From Plasmodium coatneyi (taxonomy: Eukaryota; Apicomplexa; Aconoidasida; Haemosporida; Plasmodiidae), in contig NC_033567.1 in the NCBI RefSeq assembly GCF_001680005.1, forward strand, positions 3,906,001 to 3,970,000: DNA of 64,000 nt, in the 5' to 3' direction. Of this stretch, positions 42,038 through 51,904 are shown piece after piece (the stretch's first letter is position 1; every line of letters begins with the position of its first letter). A model generated the notes under the pieces. The model was not told the origin of the DNA and made no database searches. It saw nothing but the letters and a program-made list of their open reading frames with translations. A program made the translations under genes and the position numbers.

Positions 42038-43528
42038 GACAAAATATCTTTTTTTGTGTTATTTCCTGATTTTACATGCAAACACACTGTGTGTGTTGTG
42101 TGCTCCCTGTCCGCGATGTGCATCCGTCTTCCATTTGCCGAGATGTGTATCCGTTTTGCATTTCGCTGCGTTGCGTGGTGATTCGTTTATGTTTTTTTTT
42201 TTTTTTTTTTTTTTTTTCTATGCACTGCTCCCCCTCCATCGCCGCGTCATTTACTTCGCTGCGTGCGTATGTTAGACTTAGCGCACAAAAATGTGCACAG
42301 CAGTGATGAATAATCTGTCACACCATAATTTCTACGAATGGGCACATGTCGGGGTGAATATCTCCTGCAATCATGACCCTCACGTAATAGTTCGTTTGAC
42401 CCCAAGTCAAGTCAACCCTACGTACATCTTCCCATTTTGCAGCCATACATTAGTTTTTCTCCCCCATAGATATGGTAACCATTTCTTTTTTTTCTTTACA
42501 AAGTATTGACTCGATAATGTTAGAGCAAAATTGGAACAGTCTTCTCACGTATGTGCGCACAAAAGGGTGATAAACAAATTGGCAGAAATGGAAATCTGCT
42601 GGAGTGAAGTTGTGTAATGCATACTTTGGTGCACTCCTTCTAAGTGCCACATAAAATGCGGGTCCACCATTTCGGTAAAGGTAGCTGGCGTTAGGGGAGT
42701 TTTGCACAGCTGAGTAGCTTTCCCCCAAAAAATGGTTCTGCTGCGTGCCCCGGTGTACATGCCAGATAGAACAGCGAAATGACTAGCAAATTAGTGTTGT
42801 TGCTTTGGCACCCCCGTGCGTTAGGCCTCACATGGTTCCTTTCTTTCATATATATACACCGTTCCAGTGACACACCCTTTTCGCACCTTCCCCCTTTGGC
42901 GGATTTTGCGGAACTGATCTTTCACCGGGACAGCATCACCAAGTGCTTCGTGCACAGGCGTGTGCGCATATGCGTAAATGTACACCATAGCATATATATA
43001 CATGGATAAATATGTATGCCAATATGCATGCAATGAGTACCGCAATAAGCTCAGTCCCTTTAAACCCCCTGTGTGGTCCCACAATTTTTTTCCCCATTAA
43101 AGAGAAGGCAGATCCATTCGCGTCACTAGGCACAAAAAATAAAGGGTAAAAAAAAACCATGCGAGAAGCCCCTATTTAGAGACGCAACAACCAGATTTGC
43201 GAAAGGCCGATCAAACGGAAGAGCTGAAAATTCGGGGGGACCATCACATGGGGCAGTGTTCACTTTTTCACCCACGTGAACGACCACAAGTATATGTCAA
43301 TTTTGGGAAAGAAAAAATACATACATAGGGAACTACATCCATTGGATGACAAAAAGGAAAAAATAAAGTTACACATTCGCAGGATGTTGAGACGTAGAGG
43401 GGAAAGCCAACTAACGCCAAATAGAGCGAAGCACAGTGAAATATAACGACCAAGGTGTCCGTTCAAGTGGATGAAGAAAGCCTGATCACGCTGCACACTC
43501 CTATGGAACCACACCTACACAGGGAAAG
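42038..43528. other. Intergenic region, armadillo gene / bL28 gene
   Basis: This holds the 3' flank of one gene and the promoter of the next. It has a 26-nt T-run at 42192-42217. Frames on both strands here are short and lack support. Confidence 0.4.
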
Positions 43529-44374
43529 ATGCCTAAAAATTTAAACCTATTCGGGAAATATTTAAGAAGGCTTGGGAAAAGTCACAAGAAGGGCTTCAAA
43601 AAGAAGCAGATAATTCACCCAGTGCCGGTGAAGGCCTATGGCAGAGTCCCATCAGCAGCGTCACAAACAGGTCTGTACCACGATGAGGATTATAACTACT
43701 ACACAAAGGTATCCTACTCGTTAAAGAAGACGAGAATTAAGTTAAAACCAAACGTTTTTAAAAAACACATAGTTAGTAATATATTAAATACCATCATCCC
43801 AAATGTTAAGGTTACAACAAGTGCACTACATGCTATGGATGACGCAGGTGGATTTGATAACTATATTTTAAGGACACCTCCAGAGGAACTTCGATCCAAC
43901 TTTGGAGAAAAATTAAAAAGTGTTATGTATTTTTATATGTCCCATCCGAGTGTTAGATCTTTTTCTCTTCCCTGGAAAATTTTTATGAGCAGATTTCAGC
44001 AAAGTGATTATTACTACGCTATTTATCAGCACCTGAAGAAGAAAAGACTGCACGAACTTTACATGAAGAAAGAGTCTGCTCAATTTTCTCCTTACTACTT
44101 GCCGAATGAAAAATATTTACACCCCCAGAGACAGCCATTTTCCATTAACACAGAAGTTAGCAATCTCAATTTGTGGTATAATAAAAATAAATTATTGAGG
44201 AAGGCGTTTGTAGATAAGTTGAAGCAAGCCAAATCTTTTGACAAGGCCTACACGGATCACCACTTTTTGGACAGCTACAGAACTGGCAGGGGCCGTGGCG
44301 GAGGGGGAAAGCACGGACGCACGCCCAGGAAAAGATCCAAGACGTATAAGTACTTTGAGATTAGACCGTACTGA
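43529..44374 (+). CDS. bL28-type ribosomal protein, probably mitochondrial
   Basis: Residues ~45-130 match the bacterial/mitochondrial L28 family: GLYHDEDYNYYTKVSYS, KKTRIKLKPNV, then KVTTSALHAMDDAGGFDNYIL, which is the K-V-T-T-x-A-L-x-x-x-D-x-x-G-G-x-D-N-Y-x-L signature of mitochondrial L28. Bacterial L28 is under 80 aa. At 281 aa this protein has a long C-terminal extension containing a YxxY-rich helical part, and it ends in a Gly/Arg/Lys-rich tail (GRGRGGGGKHGR) that could contact rRNA. The N-terminus is basic (MPKNLNLFGKYLRRLGKSHKKG), compatible with a mitochondrial presequence. There is no bipartite apicoplast signal. It is a single exon with an ATG at 43529. Confidence 0.8.
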   Translation: MPKNLNLFGKYLRRLGKSHKKGFKKKQIIHPVPVKAYGRVPSAASQTGLYHDEDYNYYTKVSYSLKKTRIKLKPNVFKKHIVSNILNTIIPNVKVTTSALHAMDDAGGFDNYILRTPPEELRSNFGEKLKSVMYFYMSHPSVRSFSLPWKIFMSRFQQSDYYYAIYQHLKKKRLHELYMKKESAQFSPYYLPNEKYLHPQRQPFSINTEVSNLNLWYNKNKLLRKAFVDKLKQAKSFDKAYTDHHFLDSYRTGRGRGGGGKHGRTPRKRSKTYKYFEIRPY

Positions 44375-44791
44375 CCCAGGGGGGGAGACCGCAAATTCGT
44401 AAGTACAGCAGTATGTCCATGATCATATGTATCTGTATATGCAGTCTTTTTTTTTTTTTTTAACATCCTGCGAATATATATCCCCATGGGGATAAGGCAC
44501 TCCGGACCGACCGCAAAAGGGGCAGATGCTCTCCATTCGGATTGGTTAACCAACCTTATTCGTTATTACGTAGAATTTCTTTCCCTTTTTTTTCTCTCCG
44601 CAAGGTGCGCGCGCTTGGGCGGATTGGCACACTAAGTGGAAATTGCATCAGTTTGAAAAAATGTTAAGTAGCCCATTGGGGAGCAGCTACCCCATGTAAT
44701 ACATAAACGATGGAAAAAAAAAAAATAATAATAATAAATGAAAAGCGACGCGCGATGCGATCTACCAACCCCCGTGGACCGACACAGACTG
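44375..44791. other. Convergent intergenic region, bL28 gene / SCC3
   Basis: A short region between two 3' ends with a T-run at 44447-44461 and an ATA/A-rich stretch at 44715-44735. No gene is seen. Confidence 0.4.
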
Positions 44792-47700
44792 TCAAAAATT
44801 CATCAAATCATCGGCGTACGAAATAGGGGTGGACAATTCACTTTTATTTTTTTTGCGAACCTTCATGGGAGATAAGCCTGGCATCATGTCCGAACAGGAG
44901 TCATCATCGTTTTCCTGTAGATAATTCAACTTTTCCTTCTTCTCAGATATTATGGACACATCATCATTGTCCTTATCGCTGGCGTTATTTAGGGAGCTGT
45001 TGAGGGACCGATCATCCGAATGTTTTGGACTTCCATTTGGAGACTTCTCCCCGTGGTCGTTATTCATGTTAGAGCTCAAGCCATCTTTGCTTATTAGATT
45101 TAGCTTGGTCAATTTCCTGGTCCTTATCGGTTTAGGGCTAGAATTTATTTCGTACATGTACTGCTCATCATTACGAGGGGCTCCCTTGTTGCCGTTGTTG
45201 GCGTTAACCGGTTTGGTCTCCCCGATCAAGAACACGTTATCCTCATCTTCGTTTTGGCTAATAAAGTTACTGAGCGTTGAGTTGGACGGAGTCTTCTCAT
45301 AGTCGGAATCGTCCCCCTTATCGCCCCGCGGTACAGTGCTCTCCAGGTTTGGCGCACTTCCTCTGTCTTTATTCCTACCCTTCGCAACTTCCTCAAGGGA
45401 ATCTTCCCCCCCATGCAGGACTTCCTCTTTAATTTTAAAATCGTTCTTATTTCCATCATTTTGGCGAATCTTTGCTGCGCCTTTTGCAACACCGTCGATA
45501 GATGTATCTGTATCCGAATCGGAGTCGCTATGCATTCCATCGGAATTGTTTCCATCTTGCGTCACCCCCTTATTAACGTGAAGGTTGACCTGCTGGGAGC
45601 TTCTCCTCGTTTTTATAGAGGGTGCATTAGATTGTCCACTGATCCGTTTGGCAATATTTTTGCTTATATTCATATGGATACTTTCGTTAAGGTTCATGTA
45701 GGAGTTTTCATAATTGGAGTCCCTAAATTCTTCGTTCAGTTTTCTCTTCTTACAAATGATCAGGAACATATGTTCGAATATGCTATTTTCAAATTTTATC
45801 TGTGTGTTGTTAGCTGTGTTGTACGATTCTATCAGGTTTAGAATCTGTTTCTTCAGGTAGCCAGTTTGATATTCGGAGAGAGTTAACTTTTGAGCATAGG
45901 GAAAAATATATTTCAGAAATGAATTTTGATTCTTTAAATTCAGCGCACAATTTACACAAGAGTGGATAAACTTACACAGGGGAAGTTTCTGCCTCTCTAC
46001 AATTTTAACTCCCAACCGGCTAGCTATAGAGGTACTAAACAGCAGCAAGTCTTTTTCTTCAAGTGCGTTATTTATATATGCAGTATACAGCCCAATTAAT
46101 GCGCATAGTAAAACTTCATAAAAAATATCAATACTGTACTTTTTCAATTTGTTGTGAAAACTTAACGCGATAGAGGACAGTCCTCTATTTTTTACATTCA
46201 AATGGATTAACAAAAGGACGCCAAGACAGCTGTTAAATATATTTATATTATTGCAATGTAAAATAAACTGAGCTATTATTAGCGTCATGTGTGTGTATTG
46301 CATTTCTAGAATTTTCTCATCCGTGCTGAGTTGGTCTTTATTGTATATTTTGCACATATCGGCAATGTAGGTGTATGTGTTTATGGGGAAGAACACACCT
46401 ATGTCGATGGACAGGAAGGAGTTCACAAAATTGTAATTGTCGTTGTTTATATTTTCCACGTTTTTGAATAACTCCGTTACGAAATTGAACAGCACATTAT
46501 CTTCCTTGTACACGTACCTAGCAACGCTTTTATATTTGTTGATTTGTTCATCCGCATCGAGGTAGATTTGCACCAATTCGTCTATCTTCTGTGTGGCGTT
46601 ACCACTATCCGTTGTGTAGTCAGCTGTACCACCCGTCTTGCCGCTTCCGTCCAATTTTAGCAACTGCTCCAGATTGGCCACCCCATTTTCGTCCACCTGC
46701 CCTTCCTCCCTGCAGCACGCGTTTATAAAGAGCTCCAACGTTTTGTACTTTTTCATATCCTCCACAGAGTAGAGGAGCACATTTTCCAACTGCGCTACGT
46801 TCATCAGATTTAAGAACGTGCCATATTTCAGAATCGTGTTGTTGGATGCCTTGATGAGGTACACCAACACGTCATTCAGATCATCCCTCAGGGTTAGTAA
46901 ATTGTTGTATATATAATTCAGTTCCACGAATACGCTTTTTAAAATATTTTTCTTCTTCCCACTAAGGGTAAGCAAACTCTTTAAATCGTCCATATTGATG
47001 TTGCTGCTAGGGGTATCATTTTTGTTTTCTCCCTTCGATTCTTTCTCTTCCGCACTTGGTTCTTTCTCATTGGCCCCACTTGTCTTACTTGGGTTATTCT
47101 TTTCGCTCATTTCCTTTTTTACGTTTTTACTTCCCCCTACGTCTCCTCCAACCGAGGAATCGTTCTTCAAAAAGAAGTTACTATATAGGTAATTGAAAAA
47201 GTATCTCTTCCTGCATAGGTAGTATATGTAATTTTCATATATGACGTATATGAGGTCTATGCACAGTAGGAGCAGCCTGGATGAGGGTGTTTTGGGGGTG
47301 CTATTCTCCTCTTCATAGTAGTACACTGAATTGATTTTTGCCTTTATTATGTAAAAGCACAGCTGAAGGACTACATTTGCATGCATGCAGGCGTCGGAAC
47401 TGTAGTATAGGTTGTAAAAATTTTGTCCCTGCTGGAAATGTTCATCCTTATCAAATGTCGCTTTATTACTTATCTTCTGATTGTTGATAGTTCCGCTTCG
47501 GCCAATGTAGTTGTCATACATGTTCTTTTCCGCGTTCGGCTTATTACTTTTTCCTTTTTTTCGATTCGGCTGTTTGTTCCCCTTCCGGTTGGCGGTACGG
47601 CTTGTGTAGTCCCCGTCGTGTTGGTCACTGTGCGGCTCGCTGTCTTCCTCTTCGCTACCCTCCTCTGTATCATCCTCATCACGGTTGTCACCGCTGTTGC

Positions 47701-50700
47701 CGCTGTCGTAGCCGTCAGAGAAATGCTCACTACCGTACTGCAAAGCGTGACCATCCAAAAATTCGTTCACGAAAATATTCTCCTTAAAATACGCTTGACA
47801 TTTTTCATTTACAATAAATTGAAAGTAGTCCTTCTCGATAACCTTCCTAATGCTCTTATTAATTTTTTTGATGTCATTTTTTTTTTCCACGTAGTTGGAC
47901 AAATCATTGTTTATGTAGCTGAAGCAGAGAGTATACATGTGAATTAAATTTGTAAGATTGGAGACTAAGTCGTTTTCTATGGAATCCACAACATTTCTGT
48001 CTTTGTGCATTAGCTTCTCACTAACGATGACAACTTTGTTACGTCCATTTTGTATATATTCCTCTTCCTCTTCGCACTCAATTTCGGCGTTGTAATTTTT
48101 GCGGTAGTATAAAAAGGCGTCTAGGAAGTTGTTAAAGTGGGTGTAGTAAAGGTCAAAGAATATATCGGTGGATAATTTCTGGTTGCCACTTCCCCCGCTA
48201 GTAGGACCCTCCCCCTTAAGAAAATCATTCAAGGAGAGGAAAAGGGAAATCATATTCATGGTACACTTAGCCGAATAATATGGCAGCTTCAAATTTTTTA
48301 TCACGTAGTACAAATACTCGTATGTCTCCTTCAAATGTACAAAAACGTTGTTAAAGAAAAAATTGATATTGCTGTCAATGTCGTTTTTAAAATATTCCAT
48401 TATGGTAGATCCGAAATTGTATATATTATTTTTTTCTCCATTTCTGTATATGTGTTTGCACTCCTGTATTGCCACTTTTAAAATTTTAAAAACCAACAAC
48501 AAATGTTCCTGATTCGTTTGGTGCAATTTGATGAGGAGTTTACTGTGTTTGATTATTCCGAATGTGTAGATGATCATCTTTTTTATTTTTCCCATATCGT
48601 TAGTCAGTTTCGCATTATGCATGCCGTTCCCAGTTGCGTTCGTGTCGTTAACCTGAGGGGGCGTCTTCCTATTCTTGTTTCTCTCCATTTCGTTTATATC
48701 GTTTTGGAAATTTCTGTAGGCCGATTCGCAGATGTACAGGAGGCACTTCCTGAGGTCTCGCTTCGCGCTGGCTTCTACAGCAACTACCTCGAGTTCGTTT
48801 TCCTCATCGTTAGTACTTTCATTTCCACTTTCTTCGTTTTCTTTCGACCTGTCCATGGTCTTGTTGCTCCCTTTTTTGGTTCCCTTTCCATTTTTCTTAC
48901 CCTTCTTAGCGCCTCCGTCCGTCATATTGCTGTCCCCACTGCCACTTCCTTCCAGGTCGTCCTTCTCCCTGACCGTTTCGACGGCTCCGCCCCAGTGGGT
49001 CTCCAGAGCAATATCATCCTTGCACAGCAGTTCAATCATGACGTCTATGCAGTTCACCGCATCTAGCATTTCTCTAACGCCGCTAACAAACCTGTCAATC
49101 ACTGTGTACAGTTTCATATTCTCATTATAATTGGCTAGGTAATCAAAATAGTGGACGAAATTTTTAACAGTCGGTATATTTCTGTTCAGGTACTTTGTCA
49201 AAAAAATGAGATTAAATTTTACAATTTCACAGTTGGCGTCATTTTGTTCTACGTCAAAATAGTTGTTTCTCTTCTGATCTATCATTTTTATTTTATTTTT
49301 TATTTGCGATTCGTATATTAGCGACGTGATAATTTTCGATATTTTACTATTATTGTTAAACCATATTAAATTGCTAACAATTTTCTTTTCCTTCTTTGAG
49401 AGAATATTTACCATGTCATTTGTTGTGTTGTTTTTCTTCCTCTGTTTGTCATCCAGCACTATGGATAAATGATTATTTGCAAGCATCTCCACATCGGAAG
49501 ACGTGTCATTTTCATCATATTCGCCGCTTTCATATTGGGAGGAAACATCAGACGTTGTCTCATCTTTCCTGTTGGTAAGAGCGATGGGGCTATTCTTGGC
49601 GTTTTTTTTAAACGCTATAAATTCGTCTTTGCTAATTTTCATTTTGCTCATCTGGAGAATCAACTCGAATGTCTTCACCCGAACATTGTAATCATCGTCG
49701 AAAATAAAATTCAGCAATTTTTTTTTACACATGTAGAGCAGTTCCACAATTTTGAAGTTCCCATTTGTGTTGTACAAAGTGCACAGATATATTAAAATGT
49801 CCAACGCGCACATCTTAACTTTGCTATCCTTATCGTACAAAATCCAAATGAGCAGCTTGGTGTACTTCCTGTTGGTGAAGTAGCTGCTTAACACCTGTAC
49901 ATAGTGGAGAAAGTACTCCAGCGTTATTGCCCTAATATCTGCAAAAACATCTTTTATCTTGTTCCTGTATATTATATTATACGTGCAGAGAAGGAAGTTA
50001 TTCAAAATGGTTAGATTTTTTCTGTCCTCGTTTATGTTATCAATAAGTTGGCTGATGATTAAATTTCTTTCCACGATGGTTCGGATTTGTGTGTTGTCCC
50101 TCTTTTTGGCGTACTGAATAAGCTCTTCAATATCAGCGTCGTCCCATCTGTCCTTTCCCGTGTTTGAGGTGTGGGCACTGTTTCTGCTACTCCTACCGAT
50201 GACGCTGCCCCTCCGCTGACCGTTCCCTTTGTTCGTATTTTCCCTCTCCCGGGCGTACTCCGCGAGTAGCTGCTTCCCGGCTTGCTTCTCATGGTTGTTA
50301 ATATAGTTAATTTTTTTGCACAGTCCTAATAATATGGAGTGGCTAGCTAAAGAAGCAGTAAATCGTATCTTCCTGTACTTGCTTATGCTAAGGGAGAATA
50401 TCCATATGCATACATACAACACTTCGTGGATGTAATTCTCATCAAAATGGTAAGCAAAATCGGAGAAGAAATTTGTAAAGGATTTATACGATTTATTATT
50501 TTCATTTTTTTTTTTTATCAAAACGTCATTATCAAGATCGGAGGATAAATACTGTTCCAATTTTTTACACTTAAATGTGCATATCTTTTCAAAATTATTT
50601 TCGTCCTTTATTATTTCATCTATGTTGCTAATTTTGCTACCTGATTGCGCCGTTGAGGGGGTTATAATTTCGGTTATAGAAGTGGGAGCCGCTCCCGGCC

Positions 50701-51904
50701 TGTTCGAAGCAGTCGATGGAAGGTCAATTTTGTTATTTGCGATTTCTTCGTAGAGGTATACTTGCTTGTCTATATAATCAATTATGTCAATTGTCCACGT
50801 GAGTGTTTCATTGCCTGAACATTCAGCCAGGAAATTTAAAAAAAAAGTGGACACCTTAACCATTTCGTTATTCTCCCTATTAAACAAGTAGTAATAAATT
50901 TCTTCAATAATTTCGTGTAAATTTTTGGGCCCTTTTTTAATTTTTTCGTACATGTTAAAGTCGTCAAAATTTTTATGAGCATTTTTGTTCATGTTTAGTC
51001 CCCTTTGTTCTTTATCGTTCGGTTTGTTGTTATTATTACTATTATTGCTATTGCTATTGCTGTTGCTATTTTTAAATTTTTTCGCAGGTCTCGTTTTTTC
51101 AGTGGTGTACTCATAGTCGCTTCCGCTTGAATCTTCACTGTTACTGGATTCCACGTAAATGCTTTTCCTCTTCTTCAGTTTCATGTCTAGCGCGCTGCTA
51201 CCCTTGTTGACGGTGGATATTCTTTTATTCTTGTCAAATTTGCTGTTCTTCTTAAAAATATCAAAGTCGTCGTCGTCCATATCTTCTTGCAGTCTTTCTA
51301 TGTAGCTTTTCCCCTTTGGTTTCTTCTGTTTGTTTGTCTTGTTCACGTTGTTGGAATTTTCATCTGAAGAATTGCTTCCTTCCTCGTTGGCATTTTCTTC
51401 CTGAAGAACGATACTCTGTTCGGTACTTCCCCGTTTGTTTTGCTTGCTTGGCTTTCCTTTTTTGCCGAGCTTGCTCTTTTTCCCTTTGGCTCCCACTGAT
51501 GATGATTCGTCACTCTCCCCGTTGTTACGGATGCTCTTGCGTCTGTTTCGTTGGTTCCCACTCCTGCGAGCATTTTTCCCTTTGCTTCTTTTACCGTCAG
51601 TGGAATAATCACTTGTATCATCTCGCTGGTCCTCACTATCCTCTTCCTCCTCTTCGGAGTGCCCCTTCTTCTCCTTCTCACTTACTTTGTAGTCACTGTC
51701 CTCAGTAGTGTTGTCACCATCGGTGCTTGTTACTTCTTCGTTAGTATGTTTCACATTCTTCTTCCTTCCCCTGGCCCGCACTTTATCACCCGAATTGTCA
51801 TCCTCGTCGTCCGTTTTTTCAACCAGGGCGTAGCTCACACTTTTGCCCAGTTCCACATTTTGGCTTAGTCTGGATGACCGTCTCAGGGCCATCTTTCCGT
51901 CCAT
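44792..51904 (-). CDS. SCC3: Cohesin subunit SCC3/STAG (stromalin)
   Basis: SCC3/STAG binds the SCC1 kleisin of the cohesin ring and helps load it on DNA. From the ATG at 51904 the protein is 2370 aa, about twice the length of yeast or human SCC3. Residues ~1-340 are acidic/basic low complexity. The STAG domain lies at ~360-640. The stromalin conserved domain is at ~648-718, with the pattern KDVFADIRAITLEYFLHYV and then YTKLLIWILYDKDSKVKMCAL, matching the family R-x-x-I-R-x-x-C-x-x-x-L ... Y-x-x-W-x-L-x-D-K-x-x-x-V-R. HEAT-like helices continue to ~2100, interrupted by Asn/Gly/Glu-rich inserts, and the C-terminal ~250 residues are again charged. A longer frame to 51955 begins with GTG and is not used. 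A second in-frame ATG lies at 51892. Confidence 0.87.
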   Translation of the reverse strand: MDGKMALRRSSRLSQNVELGKSVSYALVEKTDDEDDNSGDKVRARGRKKNVKHTNEEVTSTDGDNTTEDSDYKVSEKEKKGHSEEEEEDSEDQRDDTSDYSTDGKRSKGKNARRSGNQRNRRKSIRNNGESDESSSVGAKGKKSKLGKKGKPSKQNKRGSTEQSIVLQEENANEEGSNSSDENSNNVNKTNKQKKPKGKSYIERLQEDMDDDDFDIFKKNSKFDKNKRISTVNKGSSALDMKLKKRKSIYVESSNSEDSSGSDYEYTTEKTRPAKKFKNSNSNSNSNNSNNNNKPNDKEQRGLNMNKNAHKNFDDFNMYEKIKKGPKNLHEIIEEIYYYLFNRENNEMVKVSTFFLNFLAECSGNETLTWTIDIIDYIDKQVYLYEEIANNKIDLPSTASNRPGAAPTSITEIITPSTAQSGSKISNIDEIIKDENNFEKICTFKCKKLEQYLSSDLDNDVLIKKKNENNKSYKSFTNFFSDFAYHFDENYIHEVLYVCIWIFSLSISKYRKIRFTASLASHSILLGLCKKINYINNHEKQAGKQLLAEYARERENTNKGNGQRRGSVIGRSSRNSAHTSNTGKDRWDDADIEELIQYAKKRDNTQIRTIVERNLIISQLIDNINEDRKNLTILNNFLLCTYNIIYRNKIKDVFADIRAITLEYFLHYVQVLSSYFTNRKYTKLLIWILYDKDSKVKMCALDILIYLCTLYNTNGNFKIVELLYMCKKKLLNFIFDDDYNVRVKTFELILQMSKMKISKDEFIAFKKNAKNSPIALTNRKDETTSDVSSQYESGEYDENDTSSDVEMLANNHLSIVLDDKQRKKNNTTNDMVNILSKKEKKIVSNLIWFNNNSKISKIITSLIYESQIKNKIKMIDQKRNNYFDVEQNDANCEIVKFNLIFLTKYLNRNIPTVKNFVHYFDYLANYNENMKLYTVIDRFVSGVREMLDAVNCIDVMIELLCKDDIALETHWGGAVETVREKDDLEGSGSGDSNMTDGGAKKGKKNGKGTKKGSNKTMDRSKENEESGNESTNDEENELEVVAVEASAKRDLRKCLLYICESAYRNFQNDINEMERNKNRKTPPQVNDTNATGNGMHNAKLTNDMGKIKKMIIYTFGIIKHSKLLIKLHQTNQEHLLLVFKILKVAIQECKHIYRNGEKNNIYNFGSTIMEYFKNDIDSNINFFFNNVFVHLKETYEYLYYVIKNLKLPYYSAKCTMNMISLFLSLNDFLKGEGPTSGGSGNQKLSTDIFFDLYYTHFNNFLDAFLYYRKNYNAEIECEEEEEYIQNGRNKVVIVSEKLMHKDRNVVDSIENDLVSNLTNLIHMYTLCFSYINNDLSNYVEKKNDIKKINKSIRKVIEKDYFQFIVNEKCQAYFKENIFVNEFLDGHALQYGSEHFSDGYDSGNSGDNRDEDDTEEGSEEEDSEPHSDQHDGDYTSRTANRKGNKQPNRKKGKSNKPNAEKNMYDNYIGRSGTINNQKISNKATFDKDEHFQQGQNFYNLYYSSDACMHANVVLQLCFYIIKAKINSVYYYEEENSTPKTPSSRLLLLCIDLIYVIYENYIYYLCRKRYFFNYLYSNFFLKNDSSVGGDVGGSKNVKKEMSEKNNPSKTSGANEKEPSAEEKESKGENKNDTPSSNINMDDLKSLLTLSGKKKNILKSVFVELNYIYNNLLTLRDDLNDVLVYLIKASNNTILKYGTFLNLMNVAQLENVLLYSVEDMKKYKTLELFINACCREEGQVDENGVANLEQLLKLDGSGKTGGTADYTTDSGNATQKIDELVQIYLDADEQINKYKSVARYVYKEDNVLFNFVTELFKNVENINNDNYNFVNSFLSIDIGVFFPINTYTYIADMCKIYNKDQLSTDEKILEMQYTHMTLIIAQFILHCNNINIFNSCLGVLLLIHLNVKNRGLSSIALSFHNKLKKYSIDIFYEVLLCALIGLYTAYINNALEEKDLLLFSTSIASRLGVKIVERQKLPLCKFIHSCVNCALNLKNQNSFLKYIFPYAQKLTLSEYQTGYLKKQILNLIESYNTANNTQIKFENSIFEHMFLIICKKRKLNEEFRDSNYENSYMNLNESIHMNISKNIAKRISGQSNAPSIKTRRSSQQVNLHVNKGVTQDGNNSDGMHSDSDSDTDTSIDGVAKGAAKIRQNDGNKNDFKIKEEVLHGGEDSLEEVAKGRNKDRGSAPNLESTVPRGDKGDDSDYEKTPSNSTLSNFISQNEDEDNVFLIGETKPVNANNGNKGAPRNDEQYMYEINSSPKPIRTRKLTKLNLISKDGLSSNMNNDHGEKSPNGSPKHSDDRSLNSSLNNASDKDNDDVSIISEKKEKLNYLQENDDDSCSDMMPGLSPMKVRKKNKSELSTPISYADDLMNF

